The notes beneath the pieces were generated by a model, which had not been told where the DNA came from, searched no databases, and was given only the letters and a program-made list of their open reading frames with translations. The translations under genes were made by a program, and so were the position numbers. From contig NZ_JAQMYP010000002.1 in the NCBI RefSeq assembly GCF_028369295.1, forward strand, positions 278,943 through 342,942: 64,000 nt of DNA, given 5' to 3'. The DNA comes from Streptomyces sp. HD (GTDB taxonomy: Bacteria > Actinomycetota > Actinomycetes > Streptomycetales > Streptomycetaceae). Shown piece after piece: positions 1-9,040 of this stretch; within the stretch, counting starts at the first letter, position 1; each line of letters opens with the position of its first letter.

Positions 1-93
1 GCCAGGACCCCGTCGACCGGGCCCCGCCTCCTGCCGGGCCACGTCCAGCTGCGTACGCCCCTGGTGCCGAAGCCGTCGTACAGCGCGCTCTGA
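1..93 (+). CDS. C-terminal tail of a truncated gene (product unknown)
   Basis: Frame 1 is open from the window edge to a TGA at 91-93 and encodes about 30 residues ending in PLVPKPSYSAL. Codon use has the strong G/C third-position bias of real Streptomyces genes. A tail of the form KPSYSAL is common at the ends of secreted glycoside hydrolases, but 30 residues are too few to assign a family. The rest of the gene lies to the left of the window. Confidence 0.4.
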   Translation, partial: ARTPSTGPRLLPGHVQLRTPLVPKPSYSAL

Positions 94-321
94 GCGGGGC
101 ATCCCGCGGACGTCGTCGTGGCTCGGTGCAGCGGGTCGGGTTGACGGGCCGACGCGGTCATTCTCGTAACAAGCCTCTGACCTGCGGTTTTGTAACTCGT
201 TGAAAAATCTTCGCATCGGGAGTGACGTTTTCGGCTCCACCGGCGCTGATGAGAGTGAGCCGACTGGTCATCGGCCGTCGCACAGAGCCGGGGTTCCCCC
301 CGTACCTGCGGCTCGTGCATC

Positions 322-360
322 GGCGCGGGCGGGACACGTTCCCCCGGTCCCGCCCGCGCC
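322..360 (-). terminator. Stem-loop terminator after the L,D-transpeptidase gene
   Basis: A perfect 14-bp stem (322-335 with 347-360) closes an 11-nt loop, 24 bp past the stop codon of the leftward gene ending at 384. There is no long U tract, which is usual in Streptomyces. Positions 94-321 hold no convincing gene. Confidence 0.6.
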
Positions 361-383
361 CCATCTCTTCAGTGCCCCGTGCC

Positions 384-1226
384 TCACCAGTGGACGACGA
401 CCTTGTCGCCGTCCCGCACCTGGGCGAACATCTCCGAGATCGCCCGCTCGTCCGCCACGTTGACGCAGCCGTGCGAGGCGCCCGCGTACCCCCTGGCCGC
501 GAAGTCGGACGAGTAGTGCACCGCCTGGCCGCCGCTGAAGAACATCGCGTACGGCATGGGCGAGTCATAGAGCGTCGACACATGGTGCCGGGACTTCCAG
601 TAGATGCTGAACACACCCTCCCGAGTCGGGGTGTACTCCGCCCCGAAGCGCACCGGCGCCGTCAGGACCGTCCGCCCGTCGACCATCCAGCGCAGCGTCC
701 GGCTCGACTTGCTGATGCACAGCACCCGGCCGGTCAGGCACCGCGCGTCCGGCTCGTCGGCCGGCTGCCCGCCCATCAGGTACAGGTCCCATTTGCCGGG
801 TTCACGCGTCATCTTCAGCAGCCGCTGCCAGGTGGCCTCGTCGGTCCTCCCCGTCTTCGGTAGCCCGCGCTTGCCCTGGAAGCCCCTGACCGCCTGCTCG
901 GTCAGGTCGTCGTACGTCCCGGTGGGCCCGTCGAAGAGCCAGGCGACCTGCCGGAGGCGGGCCTGGAGCTCGCGTACGTCACGGCCGGTGTCGCCCCGCT
1001 GCCAGAGCACGGCGGATGCCGCGGCCGGGGGCGTGGTGCCCGGCTTGTCGTCGCCGGGCGGGGAGGACTTCGGGGACGGGCTGCGGTCCGGCAGCTCTAT
1101 CCGGATCGGCGAGTGCCGCTCCTTGCCGGAGGCCTGCACCGTGCAGCCGCTCAGCAGCACGGTGAGCGCGGCGCCCGCGGCGAGTACGGCGTTCCTGCTT
1201 CCCATCCCCATGCTTTTGGTACGCAT
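384..1226 (-). CDS. L,D-transpeptidase lipoprotein with peptidoglycan-binding domain
   Basis: A 280-residue protein with a lipoprotein signal; lipobox LLSGC puts the lipidated Cys at about residue 28. A Pro/Ser-rich linker follows, then a PF01471-type peptidoglycan-binding repeat (about 75-137) and a YkuD L,D-transpeptidase domain (about 165-280). The catalytic signature is present as H-Y-S upstream and SHGCVNV, with the nucleophilic Cys in SHGC. Family enzymes make 3-3 meso-DAP (LL-DAP in Streptomyces) cross-links in peptidoglycan outside the membrane. The gene stands alone, divergent from the mutase gene. The start at 1226 has a G-rich ribosome site; a second Met five codons in is possible. 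Confidence 0.93.
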   Translation of the reverse strand: MRTKSMGMGSRNAVLAAGAALTVLLSGCTVQASGKERHSPIRIELPDRSPSPKSSPPGDDKPGTTPPAAASAVLWQRGDTGRDVRELQARLRQVAWLFDGPTGTYDDLTEQAVRGFQGKRGLPKTGRTDEATWQRLLKMTREPGKWDLYLMGGQPADEPDARCLTGRVLCISKSSRTLRWMVDGRTVLTAPVRFGAEYTPTREGVFSIYWKSRHHVSTLYDSPMPYAMFFSGGQAVHYSSDFAARGYAGASHGCVNVADERAISEMFAQVRDGDKVVVHW

Positions 1227-1366
1227 CCCGACCCCCGGCGTCTCACACCGACCACCCCGATGTCACCTGAGATGTTCCCCGCGCGTGACCGGTCGCGAAC
1301 TACGCGGCATGGTTGAACTCAGGGGACGACCCGGTGAGCGGGGGTCCCGACGCGGGAGGCGGCACC

Positions 1367-2947
1367 ATGGCGCGCGAGTCGGAGTCCGGACTGCCCATCG
1401 AGCCGGTCTACGGACCGGACGCGCTGACCGGCTGGGACGCGGCCGAGAAGCTGGGCGAACCCGGCTCGTACCCCTTCACCCGGGGCGTTTACCCCACGAT
1501 GTACACCGGCCGTCCCTGGACGATGCGCCAGTACGCGGGCTTCGGCACGGCGCGGGAGTCGAACGCCCGTTACCGCGACCTGATCGCGCACGGCACGACG
1601 GGCCTGTCGGTCGCCTTCGACCTGCCCACCCAGATGGGCCACGACTCCGACGCCCCGATCGCGCACGGCGAGGTCGGCAAGGTGGGCGTGGCGATCGACT
1701 CGATCGACGACATGCGGGTGCTGTTCGGCGGGATCCCGCTGGACCAGGTGTCGACGTCGATGACGATCAACGCCCCGGCCGCGCTGCTGCTCCTGCTGTA
1801 CCAACTGGTGGCGGAGGAACAGGGAGTCCCGGCGGACCGGCTGACCGGCACGATCCAGAACGACGTGCTCAAGGAGTACATCGCGCGCGGCACGTACATC
1901 TTCCCGCCCAAGCCCTCCCTCCGTCTGACCGCCGACATCTTCAAGTACTGCAGGGCCGAGATCCCGAAGTGGAACACCATCTCGATCTCCGGCTACCACA
2001 TGGCCGAAGCGGGCGCGAGCCCCGCGCAGGAGATCGCGTTCACCCTGGCGGACGGCATCGAGTACGTCCGCACGGCGGTCGCCGCCGGCATGGACGTCGA
2101 CGACTTCGCACCCCGCCTGTCGTTCTTCTTCGTCGCCCGTACGACGATCCTGGAGGAGGTCGCCAAGTTCCGCGCGGCGCGCAGGATCTGGGCCCGCGTG
2201 ATGCGGGACGAGTTCGGCGCGCGGAACCCCAAGTCCCTGATGCTGCGCTTCCACACCCAGACGGCGGGTGTGCAGCTGACGGCCCAGCAGCCCGAGGTGA
2301 ACCTCGTGCGGGTCGCCGTCCAGGGCCTGGCGGCGGTCCTCGGCGGCACCCAGTCCCTCCACACCAACTCCTTCGACGAGGCCATCGCGCTCCCGACGGA
2401 CAAGTCGGCCCGCCTGGCCCTGCGCACCCAGCAGGTGCTGGCCTACGAGACGGACGTGACGGCGACGGTCGACCCCTTCGCGGGCTCGTATGTCATCGAG
2501 AGGATGACCGACGACGTCGAGGCCGCGACGGTCGATCTGATGCGGAGAGTCGAGGACCTCGGTGGAGCCGTTGCGGCCATCGAACACGGCTTCCAGAAGA
2601 ACGAGATCGAACACAGCGCCTACCGGATCGCGCAGGAGACGGATGCCGGCGAGCGGGTCGTGGTCGGCGTCAACCGCTTCCAGCTCGATGAGGAGGAACC
2701 GTACGAACCCCTCCGCGTCGACCCCGCCATCGAGGCCCAGCAGGCGCAACGGCTCGCGAAACTCCGTGCGGAGCGCGACCAGGCCGCAGTGGACTCCGCA
2801 CTGGCCGCCCTGACGAAGGCCGCCGAGGGCCAGGACAACGTCCTGTACCCGATGAAGGACGCACTCCGGGCCCGGGCGACGGTGGGCGAGGTGTGCAACG
2901 CGCTGCGGGAGGTGTGGGGGTCCTACGTGCCCTCGGATGCCTTCTGA
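1367..2947 (+). CDS. Cobalamin-dependent acyl-CoA (methylmalonyl-type) mutase, large subunit
   Basis: A 526-residue mutase catalytic subunit (TIM-barrel domain only) lacking the C-terminal B12-binding domain, so it must pair with a small subunit encoded elsewhere. The ATG at 1367 follows GGAGG at 1355-1359 and is preferred over an upstream in-frame TTG at 1313. Specificity residues are of the methylmalonyl-CoA mutase type: Tyr56 in RQYAGF and Arg174 in KEYIARGTY, where isobutyryl-CoA mutases have Phe and Gln. His211 in ISGYHM is the usual B12-adjacent His. It interconverts branched and linear acyl-CoAs. No MeaB chaperone or small subunit gene is adjacent. The exact substrate is inferred, not proven. 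Confidence 0.93.
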   Translation: MARESESGLPIEPVYGPDALTGWDAAEKLGEPGSYPFTRGVYPTMYTGRPWTMRQYAGFGTARESNARYRDLIAHGTTGLSVAFDLPTQMGHDSDAPIAHGEVGKVGVAIDSIDDMRVLFGGIPLDQVSTSMTINAPAALLLLLYQLVAEEQGVPADRLTGTIQNDVLKEYIARGTYIFPPKPSLRLTADIFKYCRAEIPKWNTISISGYHMAEAGASPAQEIAFTLADGIEYVRTAVAAGMDVDDFAPRLSFFFVARTTILEEVAKFRAARRIWARVMRDEFGARNPKSLMLRFHTQTAGVQLTAQQPEVNLVRVAVQGLAAVLGGTQSLHTNSFDEAIALPTDKSARLALRTQQVLAYETDVTATVDPFAGSYVIERMTDDVEAATVDLMRRVEDLGGAVAAIEHGFQKNEIEHSAYRIAQETDAGERVVVGVNRFQLDEEEPYEPLRVDPAIEAQQAQRLAKLRAERDQAAVDSALAALTKAAEGQDNVLYPMKDALRARATVGEVCNALREVWGSYVPSDAF

Positions 2948-3040
2948 ACTGGGATTTCCCGGAAAATCCGGGAACCGGCCGGCGGCCGGGAGCGTTCTGT
3001 CCGGCACACCGGCACACCGGCCCGTTGCCAGGAGGCGCAC

Positions 3041-3502
3041 ATGGGCATCGAGAAGTTCGGCCGTCCCAATTCCGAACTACCGCGGACACAGCCGCAGCAC
3101 AAGAAGAAGCCGTCGGACCTGCAGCCCGTGTTCGGGGTGCGGCCCGGTACGGAATTCAGGGGGAAATCCGGCCCGGAGCCGGCGGCCCCGCTGGTCCGAC
3201 TGACCGTCCCTTGCTACGTCGACTGGGTCGTCCTGCCCACCAAGCCGATCACCGGCGTCGTGAAGCTGCTCACCGATGCGGTTCGGGGCGACCGCCCCAA
3301 GCCGTGGCTGGACCTCGCCCAGGGGCAGTTCGTGGGCGGGGTCTGCCATCTGGATCCCTTCCCGCTGGTCGTCCGAAGCGGCCGGGGCCGGGGCCGGGCC
3401 CAGGACGTGAGACACGTCGGACGGCTGTCGTACCCGCGTGCGACACTCCCGACATGCTCGGCGTCATCGATCTCCCCACCTACTTGGCAGGACTTGTCCT
3501 GA
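3041..3502 (+). CDS. Hypothetical protein with strong ribosome site
   Basis: A 153-residue reading frame whose ATG is preceded by GGAGG at 3031-3035, five bases upstream. The first 110 or so codons have G/C-rich third positions like a true gene; the last 40 do not and overlap the start of the exporter gene by about 49 bases. No family is recognised. The N-terminus is basic and polar (GIEKFGRP, HKKKPSD) and no signal peptide is visible. A frameshift near the 3' end or a shorter native protein is possible. Confidence 0.5.
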   Translation: MGIEKFGRPNSELPRTQPQHKKKPSDLQPVFGVRPGTEFRGKSGPEPAAPLVRLTVPCYVDWVVLPTKPITGVVKLLTDAVRGDRPKPWLDLAQGQFVGGVCHLDPFPLVVRSGRGRGRAQDVRHVGRLSYPRATLPTCSASSISPPTWQDLS

Positions 3503-4104
3503 TCGTCCTGCTCCCCGGCCCCAACTCCCTGTACGTGCTGTCCGTCGCCGCCCGGCGCGGTGTGCGGGCCGGGTACACCGCCGCGGCCGGCGTGTGGTGC
3601 GGGGACACCGTGCTGATGACGTTGTCGGCGGCCGGAGTCGCCTCGCTGTTGCAGGCCAACGCCGTTTTGTTCGGGATCGTGAAGTACGCCGGGGCCGGGT
3701 ATCTGACCTGGCTGGCGATCGGGATGATGCGAGCCGCCCTGGGGATGTGGCGGGCTCGGCGGGAGACGGTCGTCGAGGAGGCCGCCGATGCCGGTGCCGC
3801 CGACGAGCGGCCCTACCGCCGCGCCTTCGTCATCAGCCTCCTCAACCCCAAGGCGATCCTGTTCTTCGTCGCCTTCTTCGTGCAGTTCGTCGACCCCGGG
3901 TACGCCTACCCGGCGCTGTCGTTCGTCGTCCTCGGCGCGTTCGCGCAGCTCGCGAGCTTCCTGTACCTGACCGCGCTGATATTCAGCGGCACAAAGCTGG
4001 CGAGTGCCTTCCGGCGGCGCAGGCGACTGTCGGCGGGGGCGACCTCGGCGGCCGGGGCGCTGTTCCTCGGGTTCGCGGTGAAGCTGTCGCTCGCCGGTGC
4101 GTGA
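3454..4104 (+). CDS. LysE/RhtB-family amino-acid exporter (LeuE-like)
   Basis: A 216-residue membrane protein with about six transmembrane segments and the family hallmark LLPGPNSLYVLSVAARRG near the N-terminus. A charged central loop (about 100-128) is followed by SLLNPKAILFF, another conserved LysE motif. Members export amino acids such as leucine, threonine or homoserine. The ATG at 3454 has no clear ribosome site; leaderless translation is possible. The gene converges with the monooxygenase gene and its stop codon lies in the first unit of a short tandem repeat. Confidence 0.9.
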   Translation: MLGVIDLPTYLAGLVLIVLLPGPNSLYVLSVAARRGVRAGYTAAAGVWCGDTVLMTLSAAGVASLLQANAVLFGIVKYAGAGYLTWLAIGMMRAALGMWRARRETVVEEAADAGAADERPYRRAFVISLLNPKAILFFVAFFVQFVDPGYAYPALSFVVLGAFAQLASFLYLTALIFSGTKLASAFRRRRRLSAGATSAAGALFLGFAVKLSLAGA

Positions 4105-4191
4105 CCGGGGACCAGGGGCCAGTGCGTGACCTGGACCAGGGATGGCGCCCGGTGCGTGACCTGGGGCCAGGGACAGCGCCGCGTGCGTGAC
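4097..4191. repeat. Short degenerate tandem repeat between convergent genes
   Basis: GTGCGTGAC occurs four times, at 4097, 4122, 4152 and 4183 (spacing 25, 30 and 31), with CCTGG/CCAGG half-palindromes between copies. The first unit contains the stop codon of the exporter gene and the last abuts the stop of the monooxygenase gene. It may act as a structured bidirectional termination region. Confidence 0.75.
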
Positions 4192-5654
4192 TAGAGGCCC
4201 GCTCGCCCGACGTACTCCCGCAACCCGTCGCTCGTCTCGCCCGCCCAGCCGACATAGCCGTCCGGCCGCACCAGGAACAGGCCCGTCCTGTACGACTCCT
4301 GCACCTCTCCCCGGACCACATTGACCGAGTCCGGCAGCCCCGGCAGCTCCGGCGCCTCCACCCCGACCGCCACCAGCGTCCAGTGCGGCCCCCGGAACGC
4401 GTCGAAGAGGCGTACGCCGCCCAGGGTTCCGTCGGGGGCGCGGTCACCCGCCCGCAGCGGACCCGGGGTCGCCCGTGTCTCCTCCGTGAGCGTCGACTCG
4501 CGGTAGCCCAGGGAGAGTTGGCGGGTCGCCTCACCGCGGCGGACCTCGCCGCGGTGGACGCCGGTCGACAGACCGAGCATGTCGGCGGCGATGGGGCGCC
4601 GTTCCGCCTCGTACGTGTCGAGCAGCGCCGCGTCGGCCCCGCCCCGCAGGACCGCGCCCAGCTTCCAGCCCAGGTTGTAGGCGTCCTGGACGCTCGTGTT
4701 CAGGCCCTGGCCCCCGGCCGGTGAGTGGACGTGCGCGGCGTCCCCCGCGAGGAACACCCTCCCGTCCCGGAACCGGTCCGCCAGGGCCGCCCGCGGCCGG
4801 AAGTCCGAGGCCCAGCGGACCGCCGTCACATCCTCCGGGGCGAGGTGGGAGCGCGCGGCGACCACCTTGCGTATGCCCTCCGGTGAGACGTCGACCCTGG
4901 CCCCCTCCGGGAACTGGGCCACGACCTGGAAGTCCTCGGTCCCCGCGAGCGGACAGACGGCGAGGTAGCCGTCGTCCTCGGCGCCGTCCTCCCCGCGCGG
5001 CGGGAAGATGTGCCAGTTGTCCCGGTCCAGGCCCGTGATCCGGACGTCCGCCACCAGGATCGGGTTCGGGTCGACGGTCTCCCCGGTCATGCCGATGCCG
5101 AGAGCCCGCCGCAGTGCCGAACGGCCGCCGTCGCCCGCGACGACGTACCGCGCGCGGACGCTCTCGCCGGCCGCGAAGCCGACCGTCACCCCGTCCTCGT
5201 CCTGCGTGATCCCGACGGCCTCCCGGCCGAACGCGACCTTCCCGCCCAGCTCGGTCAGCCGCGCGAAGAGGATCTCCTGCGTCCGCCACTGCGGCACCAT
5301 CCACGGCTCGGCGGCGTACGGCGAGTCCGCCGTCGCCTCGGCCGGATCGAACATCTGGTGCTCGCCCACCCGCTTGCCGTCCTGCCAGATCATCCCCACC
5401 GGATAGCTGCCGCCCGCTGCGCGGATCGCGTCGAGCACGCCCAGGTCGTCGAAGACCTCCATCGTGCGCGGCTGGATGCCCTTGCCGCGTGACCCCGGGA
5501 ACAGCCCGTCGGCCCGCTCCACGACCAGCGCGTCCACCCCGCGCCGGGCCAGGTCGATCCCGAGGGCGAGGCCGGTCGGGCCCGCGCCGACGATCAGGAC
5601 GTCGACGTCGGCACGCATATCGGTACGCAGCTCGGAGCGCATGTCGGTACGCAT
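4191..5654 (-). CDS. FAD-dependent aromatic monooxygenase
   Basis: A 487-residue PF01494-type flavoprotein hydroxylase. It has the N-terminal dinucleotide motif (VGAGPTGLALG), the DG motif in VVAGDGGRS and the flavin-ribityl GD motif in LAGDAAHVHSPAGGQG, plus a C-terminal thioredoxin-like extension. The family hydroxylates phenolic, polyketide or antibiotic substrates with NAD(P)H and O2. AGGGGGA lies eight bases before the ATG at 5654, but other in-frame ATGs occur within the first 13 codons. It is divergent from a TetR gene with matching operators between them, so it is probably induced by the regulator's ligand. The substrate is unknown. Confidence 0.92.
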   Translation of the reverse strand: MRTDMRSELRTDMRADVDVLIVGAGPTGLALGIDLARRGVDALVVERADGLFPGSRGKGIQPRTMEVFDDLGVLDAIRAAGGSYPVGMIWQDGKRVGEHQMFDPAEATADSPYAAEPWMVPQWRTQEILFARLTELGGKVAFGREAVGITQDEDGVTVGFAAGESVRARYVVAGDGGRSALRRALGIGMTGETVDPNPILVADVRITGLDRDNWHIFPPRGEDGAEDDGYLAVCPLAGTEDFQVVAQFPEGARVDVSPEGIRKVVAARSHLAPEDVTAVRWASDFRPRAALADRFRDGRVFLAGDAAHVHSPAGGQGLNTSVQDAYNLGWKLGAVLRGGADAALLDTYEAERRPIAADMLGLSTGVHRGEVRRGEATRQLSLGYRESTLTEETRATPGPLRAGDRAPDGTLGGVRLFDAFRGPHWTLVAVGVEAPELPGLPDSVNVVRGEVQESYRTGLFLVRPDGYVGWAGETSDGLREYVGRAGL

Positions 5655-5667
5655 CGGGCAATCCCCC

Positions 5668-5680
5668 TTAACGTTGTTAA
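5668..5680. promoter_or_regulatory. TetR operator 1 (CTTAAC-GTT-GTTAAG)
   Basis: An inverted repeat with six-base arms including the flanking bases 5667 and 5681, 13 bp upstream of the monooxygenase start. It shares the TTAAC/GTTAA arms with the site at 5705-5717; centres are 37 bp apart, in the divergent promoter region. Confidence 0.75.
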
Positions 5681-5704
5681 GTGCTGTCGGCTACGAGCGT
5701 GCCC

Positions 5705-5717
5705 TTAACGCCGTTAA
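5705..5717. promoter_or_regulatory. TetR operator 2 (TTAACG-C-CGTTAA)
   Basis: A perfect inverted repeat ending 10 bases before the GTG of the TetR gene, where it would cover that gene's promoter. Its pairing with the 5668 site suggests autorepression together with control of the monooxygenase. Confidence 0.75.
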
Positions 5718-5727
5718 ACTGTCAAGC

Positions 5728-6378
5728 GTGACCACCGAACGCCGAGCACCCCTCGACCGCGGCCGCGTTGCCGACACCGCCCTCAAGCTGCTGAACGAGG
5801 TCGGCCTGGACGGGCTGACCCTGCGCGCCATCGCCCGGGAACTGGACGTCAAGGCGCCGGCCCTGTACTGGCACTTCAAGGACAAACAGGCGCTGCTCGA
5901 CGAGATGGCGACCGAGATGTACCGCCGGATGGTCGCCGGGACGGCCCTCGATCCCGCGGACACCTGGCAGGAGCGGCTGCTCAGGTCCAACCGCGGACTG
6001 CGCGCGGCGCTGCTCGGCTACCGCGACGGCGCGAAGGTCTTCAGCGGCTCACGCTTCACCGGCATCGAGCACGCCGAGCAGATGGAGGCCAACCTGCGCC
6101 TGTTCACGGCCGCCGGTTTCGCCCTCGGCGACGCGGTCCGCGCGACCTCGACGACGTACTTCTACACCCTCGGTTTCGTCACCGAGGAACAGGGCGTCGA
6201 GCCCATGGCGGGGGAGCGCCGCGAGGGCTACGACGTGGACGAACGCGCCCGCCTGATGGCCGACTATCCCTTGTCGGCTCAGGCGGGCGCGGAGATCTTC
6301 GCTGACTACGACCGGCACTTCGAGGAGGGGCTGGCGGTGGTGATCGCCGGGATCGGGGCGCGGTACGGGGTCAGGTGA
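5728..6378 (+). CDS. TetR-family regulator of the adjacent monooxygenase
   Basis: A 216-residue repressor with an N-terminal helix-turn-helix (ALKLLNEVGLDGLTLRAIAR to ALYWHFKDKQALL, about 13-58) and a TetR_C-type ligand domain. The GTG at 5728 is chosen because the operator lies directly upstream and homologues start near this point; the message is probably leaderless. The divergent layout with an FAD monooxygenase resembles classical TetR-controlled drug-modifying genes such as tet(X)-like pairs, but the effector is unknown. Confidence 0.9.
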   Translation: MTTERRAPLDRGRVADTALKLLNEVGLDGLTLRAIARELDVKAPALYWHFKDKQALLDEMATEMYRRMVAGTALDPADTWQERLLRSNRGLRAALLGYRDGAKVFSGSRFTGIEHAEQMEANLRLFTAAGFALGDAVRATSTTYFYTLGFVTEEQGVEPMAGERREGYDVDERARLMADYPLSAQAGAEIFADYDRHFEEGLAVVIAGIGARYGVR

Positions 6379-6387
6379 GGGGCGCGG

Positions 6388-6888
6388 TCACGTGTGGCTG
6401 CCGATCCACGTGAAGTAGCTTCCGGCGACCGGCGATCCGGCGAGCGAGCTGGTGTAGACGGCGTCCCTCTCGGTGGGGCTCGTCCGCAGGAAACCGCTCG
6501 AACCGTTGCCCTCGCCCTCGTTGTAGAGGGCCCGGTCGGAGCCCCGGTAGTACCACCACTGGTCAGGGGCGGCGCCACAGGTGCTGGTCCACACGGCGTT
6601 GACGGAGTTCTTGAAGTCGGTCGTCAGGCATTTGCCGGTTTCCCGGTTCTTGAGCTGGAGGTACTGGCCATGACCGGAGCCGACCCAGTCCCACTGCTGC
6701 CGGTTCGAGCCCTGACAGGTCGTGTGGTACGCCACCCCGCTGTCGCCGGCGGTCAGGCAGGTGTTCCACGCGCCGTTCTCGAACGTCCAGTACGTGGCCG
6801 CCTGTGCGGACGACGGGAAGATCATCCCGGCGCCCACGGCCAGCGTGCTCAGCGCGGTGACGGTGGCAAGTCGCAGCTTCTTCATCAC
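6388..6888 (-). CDS. Secreted ricin-type beta-trefoil lectin-like protein
   Basis: A 166-residue protein with a Sec signal (MKKLRLATV..., cleavage near SSAQAA, residue about 31) and one beta-trefoil domain. Diagnostic features are the repeated QxW-like motifs (RQQWDW, DQWWYY) and paired Cys residues (NTCLTAG, KCLTTD, TSTCG). It probably binds carbohydrate outside the cell; no catalytic domain is attached. The ORF opens with GTG-ATG; the ATG (second codon) may be the real start, with GAGAGAGG upstream. It converges with the TetR gene, nine bases apart. Confidence 0.88.
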   Translation of the reverse strand: MMKKLRLATVTALSTLAVGAGMIFPSSAQAATYWTFENGAWNTCLTAGDSGVAYHTTCQGSNRQQWDWVGSGHGQYLQLKNRETGKCLTTDFKNSVNAVWTSTCGAAPDQWWYYRGSDRALYNEGEGNGSSGFLRTSPTERDAVYTSSLAGSPVAGSYFTWIGSHT

Positions 6889-6999
6889 GAAATCACGAAC
6901 CTCTCTCCGAAGAGCGGGAAGTGAACCGATGGAGCGGGAGTGAAGCGATCAACAGCATTGCCGCCTGTGGCTGTTGGGGTCTTGGCGCTCAGAGCACAC

Positions 7000-7893
7000 T
7001 TATGTGGCAATCCGTCCACCGGGGGCACAAGCCTGCCGCCGGAAGTCCGTCGGCGCGATGCCGTACACCGCCCGGAAGGCCCGGGCGAAGTCGGTGGCCC
7101 GGGCGAAGCCCCAGCGTGTGGCGATGACATGAACCGGTGTGGCCGCCTGGGCGGGGTCGGCGAGGTCGAAGCGGGCGCGTTCCAGGCGCCGGCGGCGGAT
7201 GTACGCGGCGACGGTCTCCCGTTCGGCCTCGAAGAGGCGGTGCAGATAGCTGAGGGAGATGCCGTGCGCGGCGGCGACGGCACGAGGGGTCAACTCCGGG
7301 TCGGACAGGTGGCGTTGGGTGAACGCCATGATGCGCATGGTCAAGGGACGACCGGTGTCGGTGCTGGCGCTGCTGTCGGCGTCGGCGTCGGGGGAGTGGG
7401 ACAGCAGTGCCGCCACCATGTTGCCCAGGACCGTCCCGAGGCGCGGTCCGTCCGAGGGCTGAAAGGTGCCGGTGTCCTCCGTCAGCCGTGTGAGCAGACG
7501 GGCCAGCAGGGCGCCCGCGCGGCCGGCGATACGGCGCCCCACCATCCGGTCCGCCTCGTCCGGCGGCAGCGGAAGCAGCGCCTCGGGGAGCGCGATACCG
7601 ACGGCGCTGATCGGGCCGCCGCGCAGCTGGAGCGGTCGTACGCGGTCGTCGCAGTAGAAGTCGCCCGCGCCCAGGACGGTCTCGCGGCCCTCGTGGAGGA
7701 TCGTCGCCTCGCCGTGCAGCAGCAGGACCAGGTGGAGGCGGCGGGTGGCCGTCCGTCGGACGGGGGCCAGGGCCCGTGGGAACTGCGGCGGACAGGTCAC
7801 GGACCACACCGATGCCGCACCGTATTCGACGAGCCGTACGTGTTGCCGGACGGAGGCGGGGTGGTGGCCGTGGACCCGGGTGAGTCCTCCCAT
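7000..7893 (-). CDS. AraC-family transcriptional regulator
   Basis: A 297-residue protein with an N-terminal cupin-like AraC-binding domain (about 30-170) and a C-terminal double helix-turn-helix of AraC/XylS type (about 190-290; AVAAAHGISLSYLHRLF and FARATDFARAFRAVYGIAP). It lies 13 bases downstream of a similar AraC gene on the same strand, likely an old tandem duplication. No inducer or target is evident. Confidence 0.9.
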   Translation of the reverse strand: MGGLTRVHGHHPASVRQHVRLVEYGAASVWSVTCPPQFPRALAPVRRTATRRLHLVLLLHGEATILHEGRETVLGAGDFYCDDRVRPLQLRGGPISAVGIALPEALLPLPPDEADRMVGRRIAGRAGALLARLLTRLTEDTGTFQPSDGPRLGTVLGNMVAALLSHSPDADADSSASTDTGRPLTMRIMAFTQRHLSDPELTPRAVAAAHGISLSYLHRLFEAERETVAAYIRRRRLERARFDLADPAQAATPVHVIATRWGFARATDFARAFRAVYGIAPTDFRRQACAPGGRIAT

Positions 7894-7906
7894 GGTGTCC
7901 CGGCCC

Positions 7907-8836
7907 TCAGCCGCGGGGCGCCCGGAGGGCCTGGTGGCGCCAGTCCCGTGGCGGCATGCCGTACGCGGCGTTGAAGGCCCGCGTGAAGGCCGAGTGCTCC
8001 CGGAATCCGCAGTCGGCCGCGATGCGGTTCACCGGAGTGTCCCGCAGCCGCGGGTCGGCGAGCGCACGCCGGGCCCGCTCCAGGCGTCGGCGGCGGATCA
8101 GCTCGGTGACGGTGGTGTCCCGGCTCCGGAAGAGACGGTGCAGATAGCTGACGGAGATGTGGTGGGCGGCCGCGATGTCCCGGGGTGAGAGGTCCGGGTC
8201 GGACAGCTGGTCCCGGACGAACGCCTCGATGCTCAGCAGCAGGGTTCTTCGACGGGACTCCTCCGGCAGCCGCGGGCCGGTGTCCAGATGGTGGGCGAGC
8301 GTCGCGGCGAGCAGGTCCAGGGTCACCGTGCTCAGCCGGTCGACGTCGGCGGTCGTACGGGGGGTGCCGTCGGCGGCCAGGTCCCCGAGGAAGTGCGTGA
8401 GCAGCGCACCCATGCCCTCCTGGCCAGGTAACCGGGTTCCGAGCAGCCGGTCGGTGTGCCGGGCGGACAGGGGCAGCAGGGTACGCGGCACATGTGTGCG
8501 CACCAGCGTGACCGTCCCCGGACCGGCCGTCCGCAGGCTGAACGGACGCGAGCTGTCGTAGAACGCGAGATCACGCTCGCCCAGCAGGGCCTCGCGCCCG
8601 GCCTGGGCCACCACAAGCGCGCCCCGGCGCGGGAAGACGACCGAGCACAGTTCCGGGTCCGTCTGCCGGATCATCGCCGGGGTGCGCGGTACGAGGGACG
8701 GCGGGCAGGTCAGCTCGACGATCTGCACCGGGCCGAGGTCGAGTGCCCGGGCCGTGGCCCGGCAGGGTTCCGGGTCCGGGTCGGTGCCCCGCATCGGATG
8801 GTCGCGATGGTCTCTGTGGAAAACGGTCGTACACAT
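7907..8836 (-). CDS. AraC-family transcriptional regulator (tandem paralogue)
   Basis: A 309-residue AraC/XylS regulator with the same layout as its neighbour: ligand domain first, DNA-binding domain at about 205-305 (IAAAHHISVSYLHRLF, FREHSAFTRAFNAAYGMPP). The near-identical helix segment VSYLHRLF supports a duplication. The start at 8836 follows a GGGGGGA ribosome site. It is probably co-transcribed with the downstream paralogue. Confidence 0.9.
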   Translation of the reverse strand: MCTTVFHRDHRDHPMRGTDPDPEPCRATARALDLGPVQIVELTCPPSLVPRTPAMIRQTDPELCSVVFPRRGALVVAQAGREALLGERDLAFYDSSRPFSLRTAGPGTVTLVRTHVPRTLLPLSARHTDRLLGTRLPGQEGMGALLTHFLGDLAADGTPRTTADVDRLSTVTLDLLAATLAHHLDTGPRLPEESRRRTLLLSIEAFVRDQLSDPDLSPRDIAAAHHISVSYLHRLFRSRDTTVTELIRRRRLERARRALADPRLRDTPVNRIAADCGFREHSAFTRAFNAAYGMPPRDWRHQALRAPRG

Positions 8837-9040
8837 ACATTCCCCCCGGGTTCTGTCGAGTCGTATCGAACACCCGAGCGGGGATGGTAAGCGCTGTTGG
8901 TGGCGGGCACATGGACGCGGGAAAGGGGGCGCCGTCCGGTTACTTTTCGTTCACCTGGAAGTTGGCAGGGAGTTGAGATCCGGCGTCGAACATCTCCTAC
9001 GGTCGCAGGGATCCCGTCCGGAGAGAGCCCAGGTGTACGC

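Noticed and set aside
604..2691. A 695-codon rightward frame over the transpeptidase and mutase genes
   Set aside because: It is antisense to one clear gene and out of frame with another; its protein is Arg/Gly/Pro-rich, typical of shadow frames in high-GC DNA.
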